DNA of 64,000 nucleotides. Origin: Sequoia sempervirens (taxonomy: Eukaryota > Streptophyta > Pinopsida > Cupressales > Cupressaceae). Both the position numbers and the translations under genes were made by a program. The stretch lies in the NCBI GenBank assembly GCA_007258455.2, contig VDFB02187766.1, positions 397,268 through 461,267 of the forward strand, written 5' to 3'. Each line of letters starts with the position of its first letter. The stretch's first letter is position 1. This document shows, one piece after another, positions 1 through 9,890 of the stretch. The notes below the pieces were generated by a model. That model was given only the letters and a program-made list of their open reading frames with translations, made no database searches and was not told the DNA's origin.

Positions 1-416
1 AAACTCAAATTAGTTCTACAAAATCGCTTCATTCTAACACCTCTTCACTATCCATCTTTCCCTTTATAGATAGAAAATCTATGTGACTCTTTCCTCCTAC
101 GACCTTGAAAATGCCTTCACCAATATCGCTTGACCTCCCTCTCCTTAGGGTCCCCTATCCTTACATGTTTGTTGTCTTTGGATTTACCCTCACATGCTCT
201 TTCTTTCTTCATCATTGTCTTCTTTTTGGTCTTCTTTGTTCTTCTCTCCTCCCACTCCCTCCCCTGCTATTTATCCTTGTCACCCTCTCCCATATCCATT
301 TCATTTCTTCTCTTGCTCGCCTCACCTCTCCTTGCTGCTTCTCTTTCCCTTCTCTCCCTTTCCAAGATTTCCTTTAACTCCTCTAACTCTCTTGCCAATT
401 GATTTTTTGGTGCCAT
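1..416 (-). pseudogene. Element E: gag N-terminal remnant
   Basis: On the minus strand an ATG at 416-414 opens about 49 codons of very highly charged sequence (MAPKNQLARELEELKE, then Arg/Glu-rich), which should form a coiled coil, before a TAG. Further charged codons follow to the left edge with more stops and shifts. It begins about 30 bp downstream of a tRNA-Met-type primer site and an LTR-like segment, the place where gag starts in a plant LTR retrotransposon. Only the first part of the element is in the window, so family assignment is not possible. The plus-strand Pro/Leu/Ser-rich readings of the same bases are shadows of this purine-rich minus-strand sequence. Confidence 0.45.
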
Positions 417-445
417 TGTTTTTTCTTCAATCCCTAAAGGACCTA

Positions 446-463
446 CTCACTGCTCTAATACCA
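446..463 (-). other. Element E primer binding site
   Basis: The minus strand reads TGGTATTAGAGCAGTGAG, one base from the initiator-methionine tRNA complement (TGGTATCAGAGC) used as primer site by many plant LTR retrotransposons. It lies between the LTR-like segment on its right and the gag start on its left, so it also fixes the orientation of the element as minus. Confidence 0.6.
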
Positions 464-469
464 CTCTGA

Positions 470-1130
470 TGTAGAGGGAGTTGGAGACCTTCTCAAAATT
501 ACTCACAAATGAACATCAGATCAATTTCAAAATGGGTTTCAAAGAGCTCATCAAAATTCCACCATATAGCATGTCCTCCCTTGTAGCATAGGCAACCTGG
601 TTTAAGCCACTTTACACTCAAGCTTTCCAAAACACTTAACAAATAAAATATGGATTGAGATACCCTTTTAGGGCCTACACAACATATATAAAAACCAATA
701 GTGATTCTTTTGGACTAACATATACTTTCAATACACCTACCCTGCTCAAGGCTACTCAATTAGCCTACTTTTACAAAGCAACCCCTCTCTAACTTTATCC
801 ATTGACTAAGAAAATTTCAAAAGTGTCTCAAATTGTCTCAAAACCAAGGATTTTAAAGGTCCTAACCATCTATGACGCCTCTAAGATCCCTGATCACAAA
901 ACCCTCCTTAACTTGCCTCAAAACTAGGGCTTCCTAGTTCTTGGCCTTCCACATGCTTCCAGAACTTGTTTATTGACCCTACACCATTAGGACAACATAT
1001 GTATACTATCACAACTCAAAAACATACCCATCCTTCAGGTAGATCTTCCACTGCTATACCCTAGCCTCCAACTTCAAGCACTTTTCACAATCAAAGCTTG
1101 GTGTACACCATAGTATTCATCTCTCCTACA
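470..1130 (-). repeat. Element E 5' LTR (approximate)
   Basis: A segment bounded by imperfect inverted ends TGTAGAGGGAG and CTCTCCTACA lies just outside the primer site, as an LTR should. Length would be 661 bp. The mate LTR is outside the window, so neither the ends nor a target duplication can be confirmed; the left end could be at 467 instead. No ORF of note inside. Confidence 0.4.
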
Positions 1131-1950
1131 CATTATATTGTTAGTCCAGTATGGTACATGTTAAATATGATCCATTTCACAAGATACAGTCATAATCACC
1201 CATGAAATGGATCATTCATTAATTAAAAACTCTCAAAACAAGTGCAAAATTTGTCTTTTCCTGAGGACAGTTAGTTCAAATGTAGAAGAATTGACCTCTT
1301 TTGCTTATCAAAAAATGTAAGAGGTGTTAAAACATGTAAATAAAAACCCCTAAAGCATCCAATAGCATATATCCTTAATAGGAATCAAGCTTTCATCTAA
1401 AAAACACAGAAAAATGCAAGAAAACAGAAATTTTATTGAGTTTTCTGAGAACAGTCCGTACAGTACTTGTTCCAATTGATCAACCCCCATACAAATGACT
1501 TATGAAGCTTTGTATAACCCCTCCCAAACTTCTCAAACCATTTTTGACTGATTACAATGCATAATTACCTCTAAAACACCTAAAACTCATTTTCCCACCT
1601 AAAGTGGATTTTCAAAAATTTGAATTTCCAATTTACAATTTATTAAACTCTACTATCTAAAAACCACTGGATCCTTAATACCCAACCTTATTTGACACAA
1701 TCAAATCATAATAAACCTATCTAACCTCCTAGAGCATTATTTTTCATTTACAAAGCATTTTGGTCCTAGCGTCCTTATCAGGACCCTTAGGACAGTTGAC
1801 TCCTTTCAAGTTCTTTCCCATTTCAAAAGTCATTATAGGCTTCAAAAGATTATAATTGATGTTTTTATTTGAAGGAAAGGTCCTCCTGACCCATGCACAC
1901 TTCTGACCCTTGAAGAGATCCTTGAAGGCCTTGGGTGCTCCTGCACCAAT
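1131..1950. other. Unassigned sequence left of element A
   Basis: No transposon motif is recognised. A minus-strand open stretch (1744-1965, 73 codons) contains Lys/Asn/Cys-rich sequence of ordinary composition that might be a decayed gene fragment, but I cannot assign it and it may be chance. Confidence 0.3.
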
Positions 1951-2734
1951 GATTGAATGACACATGGACCTACGAAGGAGTTTATTGGGACCACTACCAT
2001 CATTTGGGGGGGTGCATCTGTTCTAGAAGTGACTACGTGTCATGGCCTGAATCTCTTCTATTGAAATGACCAAAGGAAATCATTGCTACAAGTATCATTT
2101 CTCTCGATACGAGATTTTTATATGTTACTGGCTCGCTAGGCAGTGGGATTTTCATCTATGTATATTACTTCTTCCATACGAAAATGAGTTTAGAAGTTAC
2201 AAAAAAATAAGGAAAAAGACACTAGGCCTTTTGTATAAGACTCTTAGAATGTGCCACTATTCAGCCTCTCTATTTTCTTAAGCTATTTGATAAAACATTA
2301 TACTGTGCCATTGTTATCCTAAATTGTTTATTTACTGAACTTCTATAATTCTAAATACAAGTTTGCTGGTTAGACCATGTATTTGACTCTTCTTTTCAAT
2401 AAATGGATATGAGATTTATTTTATGTCATTAAATGAATTGTTTAGGTTTTGTTCTTTGATTTTTGTTATTCTGGAACATAGCAGATTGGTGATCGGACCC
2501 TTAAATTGAATCCCAAAAGATAGATTTATTGTGCCTATATCTATTCCTTGGCGCATCACCTTATTTAGATCTTTATTTATTTATATTTGCTTGATTTTCC
2601 CATTCCAAAACCCCAATTATAGAAGAAGTCAACTTATTTAAAAACCTGGAGGTCACTCAGTTTAGTGCAATTGGTACCCCCATTAACTAAGTTTCCCATA
2701 AAGGTTGTTACCTTTCCAATTTTTGGCATCAACA
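1951..2734 (+). repeat. Element A 5' LTR
   Basis: Matches 57681-58482 over its whole length, with many substitutions (roughly one in eight by eye) and small indels. The shared part ends in TTTTTGGCATCAACA in both copies. The left end is uncertain: homology becomes clear at GATTGAATGACACATG, but the true LTR may start some tens of bases earlier. The gag reading starts about 100 bp after its right end. Confidence 0.7.
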
Positions 2735-2829
2735 ATTTCATTTTTCTAGCATGCCCGATGTGACTGCTTAAATGAATTTAAATCTCAAGAGAGTGTATAG
2801 TCCATTGGCCTATCACTAGATCCTAAACA

Positions 2830-4383
2830 GTGAATAACCGTGGTTTTCTTGTGTCGCCACTAGGAAGAGTACAAGCCACAACCCAGATAGTGAATGTTTC
2901 GCTTGCTTTGCCCCTTCCACTAGCCATGTTGTTAGTTGCTAATAGAAATTATGTGGCATGGGATTTGAGAAGTCCCCTCGTAGCACTAGTAGCACCAATC
3001 ATTTGGGCTCATATCCCAGTTTCTATTTTAAAAGCTATAGCTAAATTTACTAGAGATGGCTCAAAAACACCATTTGAGCATCTAGAAGATGTGGCAGACG
3101 TGTGTCTGGTACATGGAGTTACAAACCAAAATATAGCACTAAGGTTGCTCACAACCTCTTTCAGGGGTAAAGCATTGGATTGGTACCACATGCTACAAGC
3201 TAATATCATTGCTACTTGGGATCAACTCGGAGACCCTTTCTATGAAAGATTTTTGAATGATGGAGATAGGTATGAGTCACAATATCATTAGCTAGATATC
3301 ATAAAGTGGGCCCCATATGAAGCCATGACTGACTTCAATGCTTGGTTCCATGTAACTTGGAAAATAATTTAGGCTACTATCCATCCACCAGCTAACTTGG
3401 TGTTCATGATTTACTTAAAATCCATCAACGTTGACATCTTGATGATGATCCAGTCTCTTGGTGGAACCACACTACTAGATGCATATAGCATTACAATCAA
3501 AGCAGAGAAAAATTTGATAGACACCAAAAAGTTACCACCTCAGCCCATCATGCCTATGTTCCTTGAGATATTAGTTCTTGTCTAGGGGGTGCCAACTACT
3601 AGTGCGCCCGCTCCTCCTCAATCCATGTACACATATCCGGTTGCACCACAAAATGTTTCTTCCACATCCAACTCTTCAAAGGATGAGATAAGCGATGTCA
3701 AGGAGATGTTGTAGGCTATGGCCAATGAAATAACTACTATCAAGTGGAACCAGTCTGGACCTTTGAAGCCAACCTATCAAAATTATCAAGGTAAAAGATC
3801 TTCCTACCAACAAAACTAGTTCCAAGGAGGTGCTCACACAAATTCGTAGGCTTAAACAACTAATCAGATAGTGTCGGTACCCACTCCGCTGCAAAGTTCT
3901 AACCCAAGCTTGAGTAGAGAGTTGACTATAGGACAAAATAATCTCACCAAAGATATCAATCCATGGTGCTTCCCCTGTGGCGATGCACATATGCCCTAAA
4001 AATTTTCGCGTGGCAATCTATAACAACAGGTGGTAGAATAACATAGCCAAGGTGCATCGTCAGACCATGGAGGTTATGTATATGCCCCTTCGCAAATGGA
4101 AAACATGGGACTCATCGCACATATGCAAGGTATGTCCTTAGAGCAAGAAACTGATATTGATCTCAATCATGTGCTCTTCTCATGGATGGAAGAAGAAGAC
4201 ACGGTGTTTTCCAATGATGTATCCACATCAAAAACCTTGCAAGCACAGTTTCATTACAACACTCACTCAAATAGGAGATTCATGGGTGAACCAGTCGTTC
4301 CACAACTAGTTAGACCACAGCCCAAAAGTGCTTCCAACCAAAAACCTAGTACCTTTGTAGTGGCACAACATTGTCCGTTGTGA
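2830..4383 (+). pseudogene. Element A gag
   Basis: Coat protein region of a Gypsy element. The first 153 codons contain a retrotransposon gag fold with FRGKALDWYHML and a Trp-Asp-Gln-Leu segment, typical of the capsid-like domain. The frame then continues with many stops through a Gln/Ser/Pro-rich linker; a short Cys/His cluster (CFPCGDAH, about 3970) looks like a decayed zinc knuckle, its last Cys not visible. Most stops are TAG where Gln fits. A further acidic part runs from 4096 to the TGA at 4381. Not functional. Confidence 0.75.
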
Positions 4384-4429
4384 AGGAAAATTGTTATAAC
4401 CAGAGCTAAGGAGTAGAAGCTTCCAAATT

Positions 4430-4954
4430 TTCTAGCATTTAATGTGGTGGAACAATTGAAAAAATCATCTGCTAATGTATCTCTTTGGGATATCTTAGCT
4501 ATTCTAGAGTAGAATAAATTGCTACAAAAGGCTCTCTAGGAGGATCCGATCATTGAGCCAACAAAGCAATCGCTTAAAAGAAAGGATTTTGACCTACCAC
4601 CCCATGCTTAGGTTCTCACAATAGCATAGAGGAAGCCTCTACCGAGGTTAGAGATAAGCCAAAACTGAAACCCTTCTTCCTAACTCTTATTGTGGGAGAG
4701 AAATTATTACACAATGCCATGATTGACTCTGGCGCTAGCATTATAGTCATGTCCAAACTGATAGCTGAAGTGTTAGGAATTAGATATGAACCTTTAAATA
4801 AGGGGGTTATGCAACTTAATGCGAACAAAGTTGAAATGGTAGGTGTCAACATAGAACTCCCCTTGACTCTGCTCTCCTGCCCTAATATCATAGTTTCACA
4901 AGATAAGTTGATCATAGATGTTCCCCCCATATTCGGTCTTTTCCTATCCTTATA
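4430..4954 (+). pseudogene. Element A aspartic protease
   Basis: Retropepsin domain that would cut the Gag-Pol polyprotein. The catalytic motif DSGAS is intact at about 4725-4739, followed by Ile-Ile-Val-Met-Ser and a flap-like stretch rich in Val/Leu. Upstream codons (4430-4650) form a lysine-rich linker with TAG stops, and a shift near 4660 brings in the protease frame. A stop ends the open stretch at 4955, after which the same frame family resumes at 4980. Confidence 0.75.
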
Positions 4955-4979
4955 ATTCACTTCAAAGATAGGTAGATAT

Positions 4980-5331
4980 ATGTCTTTGGACTTGTCACAC
5001 TTGGTCCTTAGGACCAATCATGGAGCTAAAATGAAAATAGTGTTTGAAGCTCTATATTTAGAACATGTGGCTGATGAAGCCATGATCAACTTTGAGGCTA
5101 CTCATACCTCTTTTACCAAAGAAGAAATATATTTCCCTGAGCTATTGGAGGATGAAAAGGTGACTGGAGACTGGAAAAATTTAGAGGAAGTTCTCTTGAG
5201 TGAATATATGGACACTGATCCTTTCAGAAAATATCATGCTACTGGGTTAGAAACCTATGTCATCTATGATGAAGATCAAGTGCTTCTGAAGGTCATGAAG
5301 GAACACAAGAATGGTCAAGCCTCAGAACTAT
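4980..5331 (+). pseudogene. Element A pol linker before RNase H fold
   Basis: Open for about 117 codons, acidic, Glu/Asp/Leu-rich, with no motif I recognise. It joins the protease to the RNase H-like domain in one frame, as a polyprotein linker would. No start codon need be present because this part would be made from Gag-Pol. Confidence 0.5.
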
Positions 5332-5720
5332 GGATTCTACACTTTGATGGAGGAAGATGCAAAGTGTGTACAAGGTCTGGGATATGTTTGGTATCCCCAC
5401 ACAATGAAAAGACACTCTAGTCTTTCCGCTTCCAATTCATTTGTTCAAACAATGAAGCCGAGTGTGAAGGCCTCATGCAAGGTCTAAGTCTAGAAGAGTA
5501 GATGGGCATCAAGTAATTAATAGTGTTTGAAGATTCTAAACTAGTAGGTAGCCAAGTCTGAGGGGTCTTTGCTATAAAGAATGTTCACATGTGATCGTAT
5601 AGACAAAGAGTCTAGGACCTGATCGAAGGTTTTGAAGCCTTCAACATCCAAATAGTTCCTCATGAACAAAATAGTGATGCAGACCACATGGCCACAATAG
5701 GATCTTAGTTTGATCCTATC
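5332..5720 (+). pseudogene. Element A extra RNase H domain, upstream of RT
   Basis: RNase H fold by motif order: LHFDGG (catalytic Asp of strand 1), a Gly-Ile-Cys-Leu-Val strand with SPHNEK, NNEAECEGL (helix with catalytic Glu), VFEDSKLV (catalytic Asp), then VPHEQNSDADHMA (His-x-x-x-N-x-x-Ala-Asp-type C-terminal helix). Such archaeal-type RNase H domains are known in plant Tat-lineage Gypsy elements, normally after the native RNase H, as in B and C here. In A it lies between protease and RT. The frame has several TAG stops, and its C-terminal third is part of the tandem duplication that follows. Confidence 0.65.
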
Positions 5721-7001
5721 TCTAACCTAATTCATAACAAACACTCTATATGAGTGATAGTCCAACTAACAATTCTAGATAATGATTAGAGCTGGCAAGT
5801 GTTTGACAACGATGAACACATTGCCTCATTCATCTAATAGTTAGGCCAGTTTTTTGACTAACTCCAACCAAAGATTGCGAAGGCCTATGATAGAAAAATA
5901 ATTCAGATAAGATCCAACAAGCTTCCAAAGGGGTTTGTCACTCTCGAAAACTGGTTCAATTATGATGATGAAAGAAATGATAAAATAAATTTTGTAGCGA
6001 ACAAAAGTGACTATGTAGACCTTTAGGTCAGAGATGGAAGAAACCTCAAAGTTGGGAAGGACATTCTACATCATGATAAAGAAAGGCTCATCAAATTATA
6101 CAAGTACGAAGGAGTGGTGTCCTGGTCATATGATGATCTTAAGGGATATGATATCGACATCATCCAACATACAATAGAGCTAACAAAAGGTGCAAAACCA
6201 GTCTACCAAAAATAAAGACCAGTGAATTTGAAGATCAAAGCCTTGATGGTGCAAGAGCTAACCAAGTTAATTCAGCCAAGTCTGAGGGGTTTCTGCTATA
6301 AAGAATGTTCACATGTGATCATATAGACATAGAGTCTAGGACCTAATCGAAGGTTTTGAAGCCTTCAAAATCCAAACAGTGCCTCATGAACAAAATAGTG
6401 ATGCAGACCACATGGCCACAATAGTATCTTAGTTTGATCCTATCTCTGACCTAATTCATAACAAACACTCTATATGAGTGATAGTCCGACTAACAATTCC
6501 AGATAATGATCAGAGTTGGCAAGTGTTTGACAATGATGAACACATTGCCTCATTCATCTGACAGTCAGGCTAGTTTTCTAACTAACTCCAACCAAAGATT
6601 GCCAAGGCCTATGATAGACAAATCATTCAGATAAGATCCAACAAGCTTCCAAAGGGGCTAGTCACTCTCAAAAACCTATTCAATTATGATGATGAAAGAA
6701 ATGATAAAATAAATTTTGTAGCAAACAAAAGTGACTATGGGAACTTTTAGGTCGGAGATGGAAGAAAGCTCAAAGTTGGGAAGGAAATTCTACATCATGA
6801 TAAAGAAAGGCTCATCAAATTATACAAGAAGTATGAAGAAGTGGTGTCCTAGTCATATGATGACCTTAAGGGATATGATATCGACATCATCCAACATACA
6901 ATAGAGCTGACAGAAGGTGTAAAACCAGTCTGCCAAAAATGAAAACTAGTGAATTTGAAGATCGAAGCCTTGATGGTGCAAGAGCTAACCATGTTAATTC
7001 A
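5551..7001 (+). repeat. 724-bp tandem duplication in element A pol
   Basis: Two adjacent direct copies, 5551-6274 and 6275-7001, both starting GCCAAGTCTGAGGGG and both ending near GCTAACCA(A/T)GTTAATTCA. By eye they differ at about 5% of positions plus a few indels. Each copy holds the end of the upstream RNase H fold and the linker to RT, including motifs such as VPHEQNSDADHMA and KGYDIDIIQHTIEL. RT begins right after copy 2, so the duplication lengthens the spacer between protease and RT. Both copies carry many of the same stops, so it probably arose after the element was already decaying. Confidence 0.9.
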
Positions 7002-7004
7002 ATC

Positions 7005-7640
7005 TTAGATCATCTTCTTGATCAAGCACAACACATGGGTATCCAACTTAGTCCCAGTGTGAAAGAAGAATGGAGATATCCACCTATGTGTTGACTTTCG
7101 GGACCTTAATAAAGCATCCCTAAAGGATCACTACCTACTACCTTCCATAGAGTCATTCTTGCAAATAGTGGAAGGGTAAAAAAAAATTCTCTGCTAGATG
7201 GCTTCTCTAGTTACAATCATATCTGAGTCAAAAAGGAAGACCAACACAAAAAAATGTTCACTACCAAGTTGGGAACATTCACATATGCTATAATACCTTT
7301 CGGCCTCTCAAATATGAAAGCCACTTTCCAAAAGGCAATGGATACTGCTTTCAGTGAATTGATTAACAAGATTATCCTAATCTATTTGGATGATTTGACT
7401 ATTTTCTCCAAACATAAGCATGATCACTTTGATCATCTTGAGATGGTTTTCAAAAAATACTAAGAGTTCAGGATATCCCTGAACCTGAAAAAATGTGTCT
7501 TCAGAGTAGCGAAAGGAAAGCTATTGGGACATGTAGTATCCAAATAAGGAATTGCAATTGATCCTGAGCAGGTGAAAGAAATCAAAGAGCTTCCTCTACC
7601 AGTCAACAAAAAAGGAGTCTAGTCTTTCTTAGGGAAGGTA
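7005..7640 (+). pseudogene. Element A reverse transcriptase
   Basis: Gypsy-type RT. Visible blocks in order: the NTWVSNLVPV block, VDFRDLNKAS, a frame-shifted palm entry region, FGLSNMKATFQKAMD, and the catalytic YLDD box at 7383-7394 followed by ILTIFSK-like sequence and NLKKCVF. The palm core is open from 7254 to 7463; flanking parts need frame changes and pass TAG/TAA stops. YLDD in place of the YVDD seen in B and C is a tolerated variant. Confidence 0.8.
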
Positions 7641-8235
7641 AATTTTGTAAGCAAATTAATTTTGGATTTTGCGGGATTAATTAGACCAATCACCCTGATG
7701 CTGAAAAAGGATAAATTATTCAAATGGACTAAAGGAGCTAGAGAAGCCTTCAAGAAGGTTAAGGATGTTATTTCTTTAGCTCCTGTGCTAGTTAATCTGT
7801 ACCTATTGAAGGACTACATAATGTATGCTTTTAGTAGCAAATCAAGCATTGCTACTATCTTAACTCAGAAAGATGATGAAGGAAAGGGAGAACATCTAAT
7901 AGCATTTCACTCCCAGACCCTAAAGGAGTATAAGACAAACTATAACTTTTCCAAGAAGCAAGCATTTGCTATTATTAAGGGAATCAAGATGTTTGACACT
8001 TAATATCTTGCAATAAGGTGATTGTTTATGTCACACATTCCAGTGTGCACGAATACATCATGGAAGGAGAAATCACCGAAAAGAGGGCTAATTGGATTAC
8101 TAAGATCCTTGAATATGACATTGAGGTTAAGTCTACAAAGATTGTCTGAGGAAGAGGTCTATGCGAATATTTGGTGCATGACGAAGAAATGACATCCGAT
8201 GAAGAGCAACCAGAGCTAGTTCTAACCAATGAGTC
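7641..8235 (+). pseudogene. Element A native RNase H
   Basis: Gypsy RNase H following RT: a DFAGLIRPIT-type connection, LFKWTKGAREAFKKVKD (tether), then a strand with Ala-Phe-Ser-Ser-Lys, GEHLIAFHSQTLKEYKTNYNFSKKQAFAI and a decayed tail with ITKILEYDIEVKSTK. In many Gypsy elements the strand-1 residue is Asp; here the corresponding position reads YAFSSK, so the first catalytic Asp seems lost. Stops at 8001 and beyond. Confidence 0.75.
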
Positions 8236-8239
8236 TGAA

Positions 8240-8504
8240 TCTGAAGGCTACTAGCTTGTGGACATAGTGATATTTATGCATACTAGAAAATATCTGACAG
8301 GCCTTCCTTCTCAAAAGAGAATATTTTGTAGACTGCAGAACAAAAGATATGTGCTCATCGAAGGGGTCCTTTTCGAAAGGAACTTCAATGGCATTCTATT
8401 GTGGTGTGCCACCATAGAGCAAATGAAGAGGATTCTCAAAACTTTCCACAATAGTCCCATGGGCAGAAACTTCTATGCAAAGACCATACCCATCAAAATC
8501 ATGT
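8240..8504 (+). pseudogene. Element A integrase, N-terminal part
   Basis: Open 8258-8506. The segment YVLIEGVLFERNFNGILLWC and the following MKRILKTFHNSPMGRNF match the entry of the HHCC zinc-binding domain of Gypsy integrases (YR.G.DG.LLRCL..EE...L.E.H.G..G.H). The rest is missing: a MITE fragment starts at 8505 and element B follows. The integrase core is not present anywhere to the right, while the C-terminal end is (26005-26157). Confidence 0.65.
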
Positions 8505-8740
8505 AGTTATGTGCAAGATCATCATGGAAAAAATAGGCCCTTAAGTGGCAAAAAATTTAGAAAAATTAGAGTTAGGCAACTTGACTTAACAATTTGAATA
8601 AGTTATCTATATTATTTCAAAAATATGTAAGAATAGAATTTGTAGAAAATTGAATGTAGTTTCTAAACTACTAGGTTTGTTTAAGAAAAATAAAAATCTA
8701 TTTGGTGAAAATTTGAAATTTCAATGCAGTGGTACTTAAA
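8505..8740 (+). mobile_element. Truncated MITE copy 1
   Basis: Left part of the same non-autonomous element found complete at 42630-43349 and 60077-60857. It starts with a decayed terminal repeat (TATGTGCAAGATCATCATGG) and runs in register through ...CAGTGGTACTTAAATTT, where similarity stops abruptly and the 5' LTR of B begins. The right two thirds and the right terminal repeat are gone. Confidence 0.85.
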
Positions 8741-9353
8741 TTTAATTAAGAAAAATCAACATGCACCCATAAATAAATAAATGAATTGGATAATTCATTA
8801 TTTATCTTCTCAGTATCTTTCCATTATCTTCTAAAAAAAGATGATTTTTAATCATCTCATCTTATCTCTTCCATGAAAATGGAAAAATCTTGCTTTATTC
8901 GATTTCTTCTATTTTTCTCTCCACTCTCATCCATCTTCGACCATTCAATCTGTCACGAATTATCACAGTTGTTGACCAACTCAACCAATCAAAATCCTCA
9001 AAAAACTCTTTAAATACAGGTGTGAATCCAAACATTGGTTACACAGACATACATGCAATTATGCTTACGCATTTAGCATTTCATCGATAATCATAGCATA
9101 GCATAATCTTGCACTTTAGCATAGTATCCATTTTTAAATCTCATTCTCTAGTAGTCCATTTCGTCGAGCTTGGCATTCCAAATCTGAGAGCAACTTGAAT
9201 CAACAAAACGCTGGAGATAGAGAGCAATAAGACAATTTCGAAGAAGCTGCCAATAAACAGTTTGGTTTATTTTTTTTTCTTTCAGTTTCTTTGATCTAAT
9301 GTTTTATTGATTGTGTTTTGAATTCATTCATAATAGACATATTTTCATACACA
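8741..9353 (+). repeat. Element B 5' LTR, left end deleted
   Basis: Matches 25386-26000 nearly base for base (613 versus 615 bp). The first 422 bp seen in the 3' LTR (24964-25385) are absent. Ends ...ATTTTCATACACA, five bases before the primer site. Confidence 0.95.
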
Positions 9354-9358
9354 TAAAA

Positions 9359-9376
9359 TGGCACCCACCGTGGGGC
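9359..9376 (+). other. Element B primer binding site
   Basis: TGGCACCCACCGTGGGGC begins five bases after the LTR end. It starts with TGG as required for pairing to a tRNA 3' CCA end, and resembles the TGGCGCCCACCGTGGGGC type of primer site in plant Gypsy elements. Confidence 0.75.
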
Positions 9377-9479
9377 CCATGCCCCGATTTTGACATTTTT
9401 CTGTAGAACATTTTGACAGGTTTCCGCATTTTGGAGCTCGACATTCAACAAAATTCGGTGTTTTAGATCATCCGACACT

Positions 9480-9890
9480 TTCTACAGCGCATTTGGGGGA
9501 TTTGTTTCTTCTATTTTACAAGTTTTTTCAGCGCATCTGGTGACTGTTCTGGCGCTTCTGAGGGATAATTTAGCACATCCGAGGGATATAATAGCACATA
9601 TAGTCTGATTTCATTTAGAGTTAAATCTACATTTAATTAAATTAGCACATTTGGGAACTATTGTAGTGCATATAAGAGTTAAGTTAGCACATTTAAGGTA
9701 AATTTTAGACCATTAGGGCTGCATTATTTACAGATTTAAATTTTTGTTTAATTAAAGTAGTGCATTTAGGAAATGTTTTAGCGCATTTTGGATTTTTCTG
9801 CTGCACATCTGAGGTCTGTTTCAGTGCATATGAGATTTGTTTCAGTGCATATATTGTATGTTTCAACGCATATGGGTTGTAACACAAAAA
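9480..9890 (+). repeat. Element B leader array of TTTAGCGCAT-type motifs
   Basis: A degenerate array of about 15 short units spaced roughly 20-35 bp, built on TTTAGCGCAT / TTTAGTGCATAT / TTTAGCACAT followed by a purine-rich or GAGG-like spacer. It lies in the untranslated leader between primer site and gag. The reverse complement of the same motif family fills 24000-24480, upstream of the antisense PMD ORF. A related motif (TTTTAGTGCTTCTGCACA) is repeated at the same place in element C. Confidence 0.75.

Noticed and set aside
105..469. Three overlapping plus-strand open stretches rich in Ser/Leu/Pro/Phe
   Set aside because: They are the reverse of a purine-rich, Glu/Arg/Lys-coding minus-strand gag start; composition alone explains them.
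1744..1965. 73-codon minus-strand open stretch with ordinary composition
   Set aside because: Could be a gene fragment but no family recognised and it runs into the element A LTR; not called as a gene.
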